Assembly (NCBI GenBank): GCA_032718865.1
Contig: JALUTQ010000001.1
Coordinates: 992,001-1,056,000 of the forward strand
DNA: 64,000 bases
DNA from: Tilletia caries
Taxonomy: Eukaryota; Basidiomycota; Exobasidiomycetes; Tilletiales; Tilletiaceae
Direction: 5' to 3'
Position numbers and translations under genes: made by a program. Below, in pieces: positions 54,886-64,000 of the stretch; position 1 is the stretch's first letter, and every line of letters starts with the position of its first letter. Under the pieces are notes generated by a model. It searched no databases, was not told the origin of the DNA, and saw nothing but the letters and a program-made list of their open reading frames with translations.

Positions 54886-55210
54886 TAGTGTGGGTCCCTG
54901 CGTCATGGTGCATAGCCTCAGCTCCACATTCAAGTTTCATCTGCTGCTTCGAATTCGGCTCGCCCTTCCATTATTTGCGGCCTTTGCTTTCAATCGCCGA
55001 CCGTTCCGCAAGCGAGAAGGTGGAGGCAATCATTAATCATTGTCAGGCCCTTCATTCCGCATTCGTCCGAGAAACTTTATGCTCAGTAAAAAATGAGACG
55101 CTGGTGAGACGCTGCCGATACACGGACACGCTGCTGAAACGCTGCTGAGACGCTGTGAATTAAGCACCGCGCATCAACCGCGTACCAACACGTGGTTGAC
55201 GCAAGTAACC

Positions 55211-55938
55211 TGAATGTCCCGATCTATGGTCGATTCGCCCCGAGCATGAGGCGATTGGCCCCGTAAGCGTTTTTTGAATTGAGCCCGTAAGATGAGGCGA
55301 TTCAGCCCGTAATTATCGGCGACTGAACCCATAAACAAAGGCGATTGAGCCCATAAAGATGGTCGATTGGCCCCATAAGGCAGGGCACTGGCCCCATAAA
55401 AATCTCAAATCGCCTTTGGCGACCTTCCCTGCTTCCAAATCTTCCAGATAAATTATTCTACAGCGGCCAGGGTGCCTGAAGTAACTGTACTGAGTTTCCA
55501 GGGTCATATCCGGTCATAGGCGGGCCGGGATGGCGGTCTTCGGCGACGTAATTCACTTTGAGAGCTCGTCGACGGGCAGAAACGCTTCACAGAAGCTCGA
55601 CTTGTGTGTGAGTTGAACCCTCTTACATACCTGAAGGCCCGACCGGTCGTTTGGATAGGGTCAGTACACACTACCGCTCTATCCGGCTGAAATAGACATT
55701 ACGGGCTCTGTCCACCATCTTTATGGGCTCTGTCCACCATCTTTATGGGGCCAATCGACCATCTTTATGGGTTCAATGTACCAATCTTACGGGGTCAATG
55801 CACCAAAATTGCGTTTTTTAAGGGCTCAATCGACCATCTTTATGGGGTCACATGACCATCTTTATGGGGTCACTCAACCATAGATCGGGGTCAGTGCCGG
55901 GGTGCTCGGGGCGAACCGACCATAGATCGGGACATTCA
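55211..55938. repeat. Element with 36-bp TIRs and inverted ~22-bp minisatellite arms
   Basis: Ends: TGAATGTCCCGATCTATGGT and onward at 55211-55246, inverted at 55903-55938 with one mismatch. The right arm (55712-55938) holds about eight degenerate copies of a 21-22-bp unit around CGACCATCTTTATGGGGTCA. The left arm (55211-55405) holds the same unit in reverse orientation (CCCATAAAGATGGTCGATTG). The core of about 280 bp between has no gene. The transcript or single strand could fold into a very long stem. Confidence 0.7.
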
Positions 55939-56211
55939 CCCCTTCTCGGTGGTTGACACGCTGCTGATGCACGGCCACGGCAGCAATCAATTTTGTAAAA
56001 TCTGGCTTCTGAAAACGAAAACACGGCAACCTTTTCGCCAAAGCCAACACGCTGCCCATACGCTGCTCACACACTGGACCACCAAAATCCCTGTTTTCCA
56101 CCTTCTTTTCCCAACCAGCCTCGACTCCACACGCTGTCCACACGCTGCGCAAACGATGCGCTCTTGATTAACAAACATGGCCAACCTTTGACGGGAGCAA
56201 GACCGCAGAGG

Positions 56212-56381
56212 CAGTCCTCGACGGCATCGGACCCTCCACCATAGTCCGCAACGCTCTCGGTCAGTCCGTCGTCTCCCCCCTCCAGAGCAGCGTAGAGCCA
56301 GAGCCCTCGATCCACAACCGCGTCAAGATCATCGACACCCGCGCAGACCTCTCCTCCCTCACACACATCCCCGCCCTCGAG
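56212..56381 (+). pseudogene. Unidentified gene fragment inside the composite element
   Basis: An open, codon-like stretch beginning GSKTAEAVLDGIGPSTIV and ending DLSSLTHIPALE at a GTCAGC donor-like site. It has no start codon in frame and is not continuous with the trehalose-synthase fragment downstream. I do not recognise its parent gene. It is probably one of several captured pieces. Confidence 0.35.
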
Positions 56382-56498
56382 GTCAGCGTCTCTCTCCTTC
56401 TAGGCTTCTACACGACTACACCTCTCGACCTCTGCCCGCCACGGTCATCATCCTGATTCCTGGAGCTCGACGTCGACCATCTTCCCATTCCACGCACG

Positions 56499-56722
56499 AT
56501 GTTCGCCCAACGCTCCTTCGCACGCGCACTCCAGCGGCCACTCGCAGCTGCATCTTCTACCACAGCAGCAGCAGGACCCGCCACCCGCGCAGCAGCAGCA
56601 GCAGCATTCTCCTCATCGGCACCCGCATCAGACACTCTCCCACGGGCCACGACGATCAACCTTCAATGGGACAGGGCTTGGGAACAACTGGTGGCATCAG
56701 CACACGCGGGGCCATCAAGCTA
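56499..56722 (+). pseudogene. Mitochondrial-presequence-like N-terminal fragment
   Basis: ATG at 56499 opens a 74-codon frame, MFAQRSFARALQRPLAAASS, continuing Ala/Ser/Thr-rich with Arg but few acidic residues, the composition of a mitochondrial targeting sequence. It ends in a stop at 56722 while a different frame enters the TPS1 homology, so it appears to be a captured or rearranged 5' end of another gene. The parent is unknown. Confidence 0.35.
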
Positions 56723-57870
56723 GGCTTCTTCCTGCACACTCCCTTCCCTAGCAGTGAGATCTATCGGTGTGTATCCCAAAGCTGCCCTTTCTCCCCTTCT
56801 CTCTCTCTCTTTGAGACCATCACTCACAACCTTCTTGCTCTCTTGTTTCTTTCCAGGATCTTGCCTGTTCGCCGCGAAATCCTGCTCGGCATAATGCACT
56901 GCGACCTCATCGGCTTCCACACCTACGACTACGCCCGCCACTTCCTCTCCTCCTGCACCCGCATCCTCGGCCTCCCTACCATGCGCAACGGTCTCGAGTT
57001 CGAAGGCAGATACGTACATGTGGGCACATATCCCATCGGCATCCAACCCGAGCTGTTCGAAGAGGGCCTCAGGAAGCAGGCCGTCCAGGAACGGATCCGG
57101 GTCTTGGAGAGGCGCTTCGAGGGCGTCAAGATCATCGTAGGCGTCGATCGGTTGGATTACATTAAGGGTGTCCCGCAGAAGCTATATGCGCTCGAGGCTT
57201 TCCTCCAGGATCACCCAGAGTGGGTTGGAAAAGTGAGTCCAGCGCCTCCCGCCTTCTTGCTCCCCCCCCCGTTTCCTGAACACTTCTGGGGACCAGAGCT
57301 GAGCAATTATCGACCGGCTACGTCTCCCCACAGGTCGTCCTAGTCCAAGTAGCAGTCCCATCCCGCCAAGACGTGGAAGAGTACCAGAATCTGCGGTCGA
57401 AAGTGAACGAGGCGGTGGGCGCGATCAACGGCCGATTTGGTACCTTCGAGAGCATGCCGATCCACTTTCTGCACCGGAGCGTCAACCTCGACGAGCTCTG
57501 CGCGCTGTATGCTGTCAGCGATGCCTGTCTCGTCACGAGTACGCGCGACGGGATGAACTTGGTGCGTATCGAATTCTTGGGGAGAAGGTTCGGGATCGCA
57601 TAGGGTCGCTGACTCTTTCCTTGTCCACGCATTGCTTTCGGATGAGCAGGTGTCGTACGAGTACATCGCTTGTCAGCAGGAGCGCAACGGAGTCATGATC
57701 CTGTCCGAATTCGCCGGCGCAGCACAGTAAGCCTCTTTCTCCCGTCATCCTAAGCCTCAATCGCCACAATTAATGAAAACTCACTCCCCCTTTTTTCCCC
57801 AGATCGCTGAATGGCTCCCTCATCGTGAACCCCTGGTCGGCCGCCGACGTGGCCGATGCGATTCATCGAG
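56666..57870 (+). pseudogene. TPS1: Truncated trehalose-6-phosphate synthase (TPS1) fragment retaining introns
   Basis: Exons 56666-56766, 56857-57232, 57334-57561, 57650-57726, 57803-57870 keep intact GT-AG sites and phase. The sequence covers the middle and C-terminal part of glycosyltransferase family 20: LGFFLHTPFPSSEIYRILPV, MHCDLIGFHTYDYARHFLSS, VDRLDYIKGVPQKLYALEAF, VTSTRDGMNLVSYEYIACQQ and IVNPWSAADVADAIH. The first about 170 residues, with the N-terminal substrate site, are missing, and the C-terminus stops mid-domain at ADAIHR. Retained introns show capture at DNA level, not via cDNA. The active enzyme would make trehalose-6-phosphate from UDP-glucose and glucose-6-phosphate; this copy cannot. 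Confidence 0.85.
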
Positions 57871-58482
57871 TGAACTCCAACCTACTTCATCCCTCAAGTT
57901 GGCATTCATCGCAGCATACGTTCTCGCGGTGTGAGTAAGTCTCTTTTCTTGACACCTGACCTTTTGCTAGCACGATGATCATACACGCTATCTCTCTCTT
58001 CACAGGTCCTTCAATCGAACCAGAAGCGCAGGCCCCAGCACCATCCGTGAGTAGCACTCTTTGTTCAAGTCCTAACTTTCTGCTTGAAGCTGCTGTGTTT
58101 GGCGTGGGCGCGGGCCTGGGCGGAGAGGGGCAGCGGGGGCCGGGGAGGGGAGGAGCAGCGGGGAGGAGCAGCGTGTTGGCCCTGTATCGACAGCGTAATA
58201 GCAGCGTGTCATTCCTATGTATGTCAAGCGTGTCAACAGTGTCTGAGCAGTGGGTCAGCAGCGTATGGGCAAAAAGCGGCGGTGTTTTTAGAAGTGCGAT
58301 ACGCTGTTGATCCGCACGATTTTGGTCCAGGTGGGTGGGCAGCGTATTGACACACGGTCCATACGTGGTCAACACACGTTTCAGGCACTGAGTTCACGCA
58401 AACCAAACCCCGTATGACCCGCGTATCAGCAGCGTCTCAGGCGTGTATGAGACGTGTATTGCCCTGCCCACTTTTTACTGAG

Positions 58483-59640
58483 ATTTATGGGACGGTAATT
58501 TTCGTAGAAATGGGTTTGAGTTTTGGGCAAGCGAAGGTACCGTTGAGGAACCGTGATCGATAGATAGATAGATAGCGAGGTTAACCACAGGATGGTACGG
58601 AGATTTTTGAAAAACCACAGGATGGTACGCCCCTTATCTTACCATGGGAGGGTACGGAGATTCCATTCGCCGACCTCATTTCGAGGAGAAGATTGAAAGC
58701 GCTTTCTGGGAAGAAAAGTCTCAGGATACAGCCCCCTAATCGCAACCGATCGCATCGCAGAAAGGCCTGTTTTCCCTACAATAGCTAAAGGCGACGTACT
58801 TTCCTCATTTCGGCTGCTCCGCTGAACGCTGAACCCCTCCGCTGTTTCTCCGAAGAACCTTCCAGTCGAAATTTCAGCTTGGACCATGTGCTTGGAATGA
58901 TAGGAGGGTCTTCTTCGAAGCACGGTTTGCTTGCCTTCGAAGCGCAACCACGCTCGAAGGGCAAGCAAGCTGTCTAGCTGGGCGCTCGAAGGGCAATCAA
59001 TCAGGCTAAAGGTATATAAGGACACCGGATCTCAGTCTCTTCTCAGATTTCCCCCCTTCCCTTTGAGGAAGCCTGCCTTATGCCCGGGCTTAAATATGAT
59101 CCTTCTACCTCCCATTGTGGGGGGGTTTGGTATCGGTCCATGGGGTACGGGTGGGGGTCTAGCCTCCTATGATCTCTCTCATGGGGCAGTCCAGGGTTAC
59201 AGCACCCTGGGTGGTCTCCTAGCGCCAGCCACATAGCCGGGGTCTTAGACCTTAAAGCTTTTGGCTGGCCAACCATGAGACTTTCATATTCTCGGAAATC
59301 AAAAAACAATTGAAACAGCAGAGCAAAGCGTTCAGAGAGCTTTGACCAACAAGGGGAGAAATTTTTTGAGAATACGGAAATTGAATGTTTGGAAATATGC
59401 TGAAAAACAGGAAATGTTTCAAAATATGAAAGCGCAAAAACGAGAAATGTTTGAAAAAAGGGAGGAAATTTTGATCTCATCCTTCGCGACCTACCAGAGC
59501 CCGCCGCAGATGAGGCACAAGCCAACCCCTCCAATGGCACCGCTGAACCTGCCAGCTCAACAACAGAAGGCATAGCCTCGACCCAGGGAGCATCGACGGC
59601 AAGCGCGCCACAGGACGAAGCAGCCCTACTCTCTCTGCAC
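58483..59640. other. Repeat-derived spacer with microsatellite and TATA-like sequence
   Basis: A (TAGA)n tract lies at 58558-58575. ACCACAGGATGGTACG occurs twice (58585-58600, 58615-58630). AGGTATATAAGG at about 59010 resembles a TATA box and is followed by sequence reminiscent of a retroelement LTR or leader, but I found no LTR ends or duplicates. From 59300 it becomes AT-rich. No confident gene. Confidence 0.35.
58558..58575. repeat. (TAGA)n microsatellite
   Basis: About four and a half TAGA units just outside the right end of the composite element. Confidence 0.85.
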
Positions 59641-61600
59641 GGCAACACAACGATGGTGAGTATACTCTGTTATTGGTTGCTACTCAGCTGCGCGCGTCAC
59701 TGATGACTTTCCTTTTCGTTCTCGCAGATGCACCATCCTTCAGAAGCATGTCTTTCTCCGTTGTCAAATACAAGCAAGCACGGACATGTGAGTGTACTTT
59801 TTGTTCATGCTGTCTGTTCGGCTCCTGTGATATACCGTTGCTGACTTGCTGTTGCGGCGTGTCAAAGCGCTTTTCTTTTGCATTGTTTGCATGTGCAGCC
59901 ATGTAGGCAGTGCGCAGCGTGATGCCTGATCTCTCCCTTTGCTGTTCAAGGCCGACTGGATCCATACCATGAGATTGCTTCACAGCGCTGGGTGAGTACG
60001 AGGCTTCTCTTTTGCTGCGCATGCTTCTGTCATAGTCAGAAGCTGATCTGATTTCTTTATTCCTTTTCTTGACCATAGGTCGGCAGTCCACAACCCCTGC
60101 TGAACGACGATCAGCATTCAAGCATGAGTCTGACGCAGCATAGATGTATGCTGGAGCTTCTACATCGGTATGTGAGTGTGATCGCTCTTCTGAAACGCAC
60201 AGCTACGCGAGTCATGAATCTTATACCTTTCATCCTCTCCTTCACCGCACTCAGGGAAGAGAGGTCTGCAGTGGCAATGGCCGTGGACATCGCCTTCTGG
60301 CAGCTGGCTGCTGCCGGTTTCGACCATGGTCCTTTCACCCTACGCGTTCACCTCAAGTGAGTAATGGGTCCTGCCTTCGTTTTCTGCCACGCATAATGCC
60401 GACTCTACGATTCTCCCTTACCTCGGCTCCGCGCAGGATCCTGTGGCTTTGCCTTCAGCACGTCCTCTCATTGTGGAAAGGAGCATCACGTTTGGCGTTC
60501 CGACAAATGGCATGGTTTCGAAGGACATCAGGGACGACCGCATCTTCTCCCACGGAATCAGCGCATGTCGTGAGTTACCCGACCGTTCACTGTTCTACTG
60601 GATGTCGATCTCCTAACTGATCTTCTTCTCCACCTTTTTCCTCTCAGCTGATCCAAATTCGAGTATAAATCAAGCATGGTAAGTCTTACCCGTCAACGTG
60701 CTGATGGTGTCGGCAGTCAGTGTTTTTGATGAACTCATTCTTCTTCTGTTCACAGCCCTGATGCATGCTAGGCGCGGTGGCCTGTCTGAGGATGTTGGAT
60801 GTTTGTTTTTCCTATTGAGCGCGAAGTATCAACTGCGACGCGATACTCACCCGCATCAACGAAGCTCACTGTGTTGCTTCTCGGACGATGATGAGCACGA
60901 GAATGTAGGCCTGCACGACATCAGTATCTGACCAACGTGCGATTCTCATTTTTCATGTTCATCTCTTTTTTTCCGTAACTACCATCAGGTGCAGTCGGGC
61001 CGCCAGGGACGCTGTCTTTTTATCCTGTCGAACGCGCGAGCCGAAGCCGAACAAAGTCTACACCTCATTTCATTCGATTCGATTCCAGCACAGCCATAGG
61101 TTTCGACATCATTGTGAGCTCCGCTCTCATGAGTCATGGGAGCCCCGCCTACCATCTTCATAAGTCATATCCAAGCAAACACACAGCGGTGAGCATGCCT
61201 TTCTCACTCTCTCCTTCTGAATCCTTTTATGTCTGTGTGTGTGTATCGTTTCTGTTGCGGGCATGTCTAAGCCATGTTTTTCCATCGGTTCACACTTCAC
61301 AGGTCTCCGATTTCAGTGGTTAGGTCGTCGTCGTTGAATACTGCCACGATCCCACGACCCATCACGAGGCATGTACACGCGGGCCAGTCGACAGATTCAT
61401 TCATGAGTCATGGAGAAGCTCTCACGACCGCACCTGATCGTGGAGGCGGGGTCGCGGGGATTCACGATGGTCGTTCGTCAAAGCCCAAAGGTCCGATTCG
61501 CGATTAGAGTGCGTATTTATTTTTCCACCTCCCCTCCTTTGCTCCTTCCCTCTTCTGCGCTGCCATTCTCACCTGTCCTTCTTGATTTGCATCCGTGTAC
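59640..61600 (+). other. Upstream part of the Helitron unit: many intron-like segments and short open exons
   Basis: Short open stretches alternate with sequence carrying GTGAGT donors and CAG acceptors. Examples are an exon ending ALLSLHGNTTM at 59656, one reading SAVAMAVDIAFWQLAAAGFD at about 60256-60315, and others. They may be 5' exons of the Helitron gene or of an accessory gene. I could not join them with certainty and recognise no domain. Confidence 0.3.
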
Positions 61601-64000
61601 AGCCCACATCCTCCAACCCATCATGCCGCTACCAACTTCTCACCTGAAGGCACGAAGGCCTATCACTCAGCTTCAGCCTCACTACCTGGGCGCCATGGTC
61701 TATCGATGTGGCCACCGCCATTGTCTAGCACGGCACTGGCTCGACGAAAAGGTCGGCGGTTCTCGCACTGCACCTGTCTTCTCTTCGTGTTGTGCACATG
61801 GAAAAGTGAAGCTGCCTCACATCTTCGACGCCCCCGCACGGATCGAACAGCTCTACAAAGCAACAGATGTCCTTTCTGAACGATTTCTGGCGTCGACTCG
61901 GGACTTTAACAACATGTTCGCCTTCGTTTCTATGGGCGGTGGTTCCAGAGACATGAGCGTCGCCGGTCAGCTCGGGGTCTACACTTTCAAGATTCAAGGG
62001 CAAGTCTATCACCAGGCTGGCTCTTTGGCGTTTTCGTCCCCCAACGGTCGTCCCTGCTATGCGCAGACGTACTTCGTCCAGACAGACCCGGACTCCAAGA
62101 TCGGGACTCGCATTGACGGCGCTGCCCGTCAACAGGAGATCGATCGCGTCACGGTTGAACGCGTGCAGGAGGAGCTGTACAACAACAATCCATACGCATC
62201 GTTTCTCCGCACGGCAGCAGGAACACTTTCTCCAGCAGAAGACGAAGGTGCAGACACCGCTATCCGTATCATCGATCCGGGAAGAATCGGCGGAGCTGAT
62301 CCTCGCACGTACAATCGACCTCGAGCTTCGGAGATCGCCGCACTCATATTACATGATGCTCACACCGCACCAAGGGGTCGCGATATCATCTTCTACTACA
62401 AGGATGGTCCTCTTCACCGTATCTGCGAACTGCACCCTGCCTTCCTGCCACTTCGGTTCCCCCCCTCCTGATTCCGTACGGTCACTTCGGTTGGTACCCA
62501 TATATTCCTCTTGGACAAGATACCCCACGAGCCATCTTCGATGCCGATCAAGCAGTGGCCCGAGCTGCTTTGGCTCTTCCCGAGGGTGAGTACGCGCGGT
62601 TTTTATGTTGCTATGTACATACCTGGCCTTGGCTCTGACCGATGATGAACTCTCTTACAGTGATCGCTAATCGTGGCAGGGGCGGGACCCACAAGGTGAC
62701 TCTTGAAATGTTTCATGCCTTTCACCTGCACGACCGTGGAGCCTTTTTCGACTCTATTGTATGCTCGCAATCTTCTGCAAGAGTACGTTGTGGACGCTTG
62801 GACCATGATCGAACAAGACCGAGCCGACTGGCAGCGCCATAATCAGGACAAGCTCCGTGCAGAAGTCTACTCCGGTCTTCAGGACGCACTCATCACCGGT
62901 CAAGATCTGAACTCTATCGGGAGACGAACCGTGCTGCCCTCCACGTTCACAGGTGGACCTCGCTGGTGGCAAGCGCGATATCATGATGCGATTGCTCTCT
63001 CACGACAGTATGGCCGTCCAGATCTCTTCATCACCATGACCTGCAACGTTCACTGGCGAGAGATCCAAGACGAACTTTACCCCGGCCAGTGCGCTTCCGA
63101 TCGACCGGACTTGGTTTCCCGCGTATTCTGGCTGAAGCTCGATCACGTCCTCGAGCAGCTCACGAAGCGTCATGTGATGGGCCATGTGGTCGCTCATTGC
63201 TATTCGGTCGAGTTTCAAAAAAAACGCGGTCTTCCACATTCACACATCCTACTTTTTCCTTCATCAAAGCGACAAACTCAACAATGCGAGGGCGATCGAC
63301 TCCGCAGTATCTGCCGAGCTTCCCGACATCGAGGTAGAGCCCGATCTCCACCGCGCCGTGCTTACACATATGATCCATGGTCCCTGTACATTCAATCAGC
63401 CGTGCATGCAGAATCCAACAATGCCTGGGCGTTGTTCTCGGCGGTATCCGCGCCCGATTAGGACCGAGACTGTTGCGGACATAGACGGATATCCCGAATA
63501 CCGTCGACGGCCGAACGGTGCTACCGCTCAAAAACGTACCTCTGGCGGCCAACCTGTTACCGTAGACTCCAGCTGGGTCGTTCCATACAACCCCTTTCTT
63601 TTTACGCACCTTCGACTGCCACATGAATGTCGAAGTCTGCACAGCAATTAGTGCGGTAAAGTACCTGTACAAGTACATTTTCAAAGGCCCAGATCAGGTG
63701 ACCATTACCACCGACGCTGAAGGCAACGCTACCGTCGACGAGATCACCGATTACCTCAAAGCACGATATGTGTCTCCCTGCGAAGGTCAGTATCCACTTA
63801 GCACTTATGCTTACGCACCAGCATCATCACTGATAAGTACTCCTTCTGTTCTTCTGAACAGCGGTTGGTCGTATCCTCAACTTCCAGCTCCACGGCCTCC
63901 ATCCTAGCGTTCATGCCCTAGATATCCACCTCGAGAACCAGCATCAAGTCGTGTTTGATCCCGACGATGAAGACAACGCAGCAGAACGCCTGCAAGCAGC
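61600..64000 (+). mobile_element. Helitron (rolling-circle transposon), Rep region; continues past the right edge
   Basis: The coding content is a Helitron-like N-terminal domain followed by the HUH Rep nuclease. The helicase domain and 3' terminus are not in the window, and the 5' end (expected TC at an A/T target) cannot be placed from sequence alone. It sits to the right of the gene-capturing element and the MITEs. Confidence 0.85.
61623..64000 (+). pseudogene. Helitron Rep/helicase protein, N-terminal part (partial; frame breaks at homopolymers)
   Basis: Exons 61623-62585, 62661-63785, 63862 to beyond the edge, with consistent phase-1 junctions. The Helitron-like N domain has YRCGHRHCLARHWLDEKVGG, CCAHGKVKLPHIFDAPARIE, FNNMFAFVSMGG and GVYTFKIQGQVYHQAGSLAF. 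The Rep nuclease has PDLFITMTCNVHWREIQDEL, the HUH motif LPHSHILLF, and the tyrosine motif AVKYLYKYIFKGPDQ. These are the parts that nick and join DNA in rolling-circle transposition. The frame is interrupted at a C7 run (62459-62465) and at T5 runs 62744-62748, 63253-63257 and 63599-63603; each T run is one base too long. After the last shift the frame continues in register to the window end (GRILNFQLHGLHPSVHAL). Confidence 0.85.

Larger units (their letters stand above)
55082..58482. mobile_element. Candidate gene-capturing DNA transposon (about 3.4 kb) with inverted subterminal repeat arrays
   Basis: The left end CTCAGTAAAAA (55082-55092) and the right end TTTTTACTGAG (58472-58482) are inverted copies. 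Inside each end lie many short motifs of the GACGCTG/ACGCTGCTG type, pointing right on the left side (55096-56160) and left on the right side (CAGCGT, 58180-58440). Such opposed subterminal repeats mark En/Spm- and hAT-like elements. Flanking TTTATG occurs on both sides, but no exact target duplication is clear. The interior contains gene-derived sequence (56212-58050), including truncated trehalose-6-phosphate synthase, and a nested inverted-minisatellite element. No transposase is seen, so it would be non-autonomous. Confidence 0.5.

Noticed and set aside
55211..55938. CRISPR array
   Set aside because: The repeat units are degenerate, have no unique spacers of constant length, stand in opposed arms and lie in a eukaryotic genome.
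58930..59260. Solo LTR of a retrotransposon
   Set aside because: A TATA-like box and leader-like sequence are present, but no TG...CA ends, target duplication or second copy could be found by eye.

Overview
The window is fungal nuclear DNA. Coding genes are interrupted by many short introns (mostly 50-110 nt) with GTRNGT donors, CTNAC-like branch sites and CAG or TAG acceptors, and the proteins are typical of Basidiomycota. The subphylum cannot be fixed from the sequence alone; the style would suit Ustilaginomycotina or a relative (inference).

Positions 1 to about 48.6 kb form a dense, conserved housekeeping block. In order it holds: the tail of an unknown protein; a single-pass Ser/Thr-rich membrane protein; a dienelactone hydrolase; RTF1 of the Paf1 complex; an intron-containing tRNA-Asp(GTC); a 10-exon MFS drug or polyamine transporter; a coronin-7/POD1-type tandem coronin head to head with ELP1 (Elongator scaffold); a second single-pass membrane protein; the ribosome-assembly RRM protein NOP12; nucleoporin NUP53; eIF3a; an M24 metallopeptidase; the 25S rRNA m5C methyltransferase RCM1 head to head with the SSU processome factor LCP5; an SRAP/HMCES abasic-site protein head to head with a four-TM membrane protein; nicotinamide mononucleotide adenylyltransferase; and an orthodox aquaporin. 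Several genes share divergent promoters of 230-400 bp. There is a clear ribosome-biogenesis and translation theme (NOP12, eIF3a, RCM1, LCP5, ELP1).

From about 49.6 kb to the right edge the window is accessory, transposon-built DNA. A 3,979-bp Mutator-like element (38-bp terminal inverted repeats, 10-bp target duplication, 11-exon transposase with SWIM zinc finger) is followed by two MITE-like elements, one with a perfect 9-bp duplication and an internal tRNA-like pol III promoter. Next comes a composite element of about 3.4 kb, with subterminal GACGCTG-type motifs in opposite orientation at its two ends. It carries a truncated, intron-retaining piece of trehalose-6-phosphate synthase, an inverted-minisatellite element and other gene-like pieces. 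The window closes inside a Helitron whose Rep (HUH) domain is visible and whose helicase lies beyond the edge. Both large transposon genes are broken almost only at mononucleotide runs: six T5 runs and one A5 run are each one base too long, while T5 runs in the host genes checked are in frame. Exon coordinates below were derived by hand from splice signals and phase agreement.
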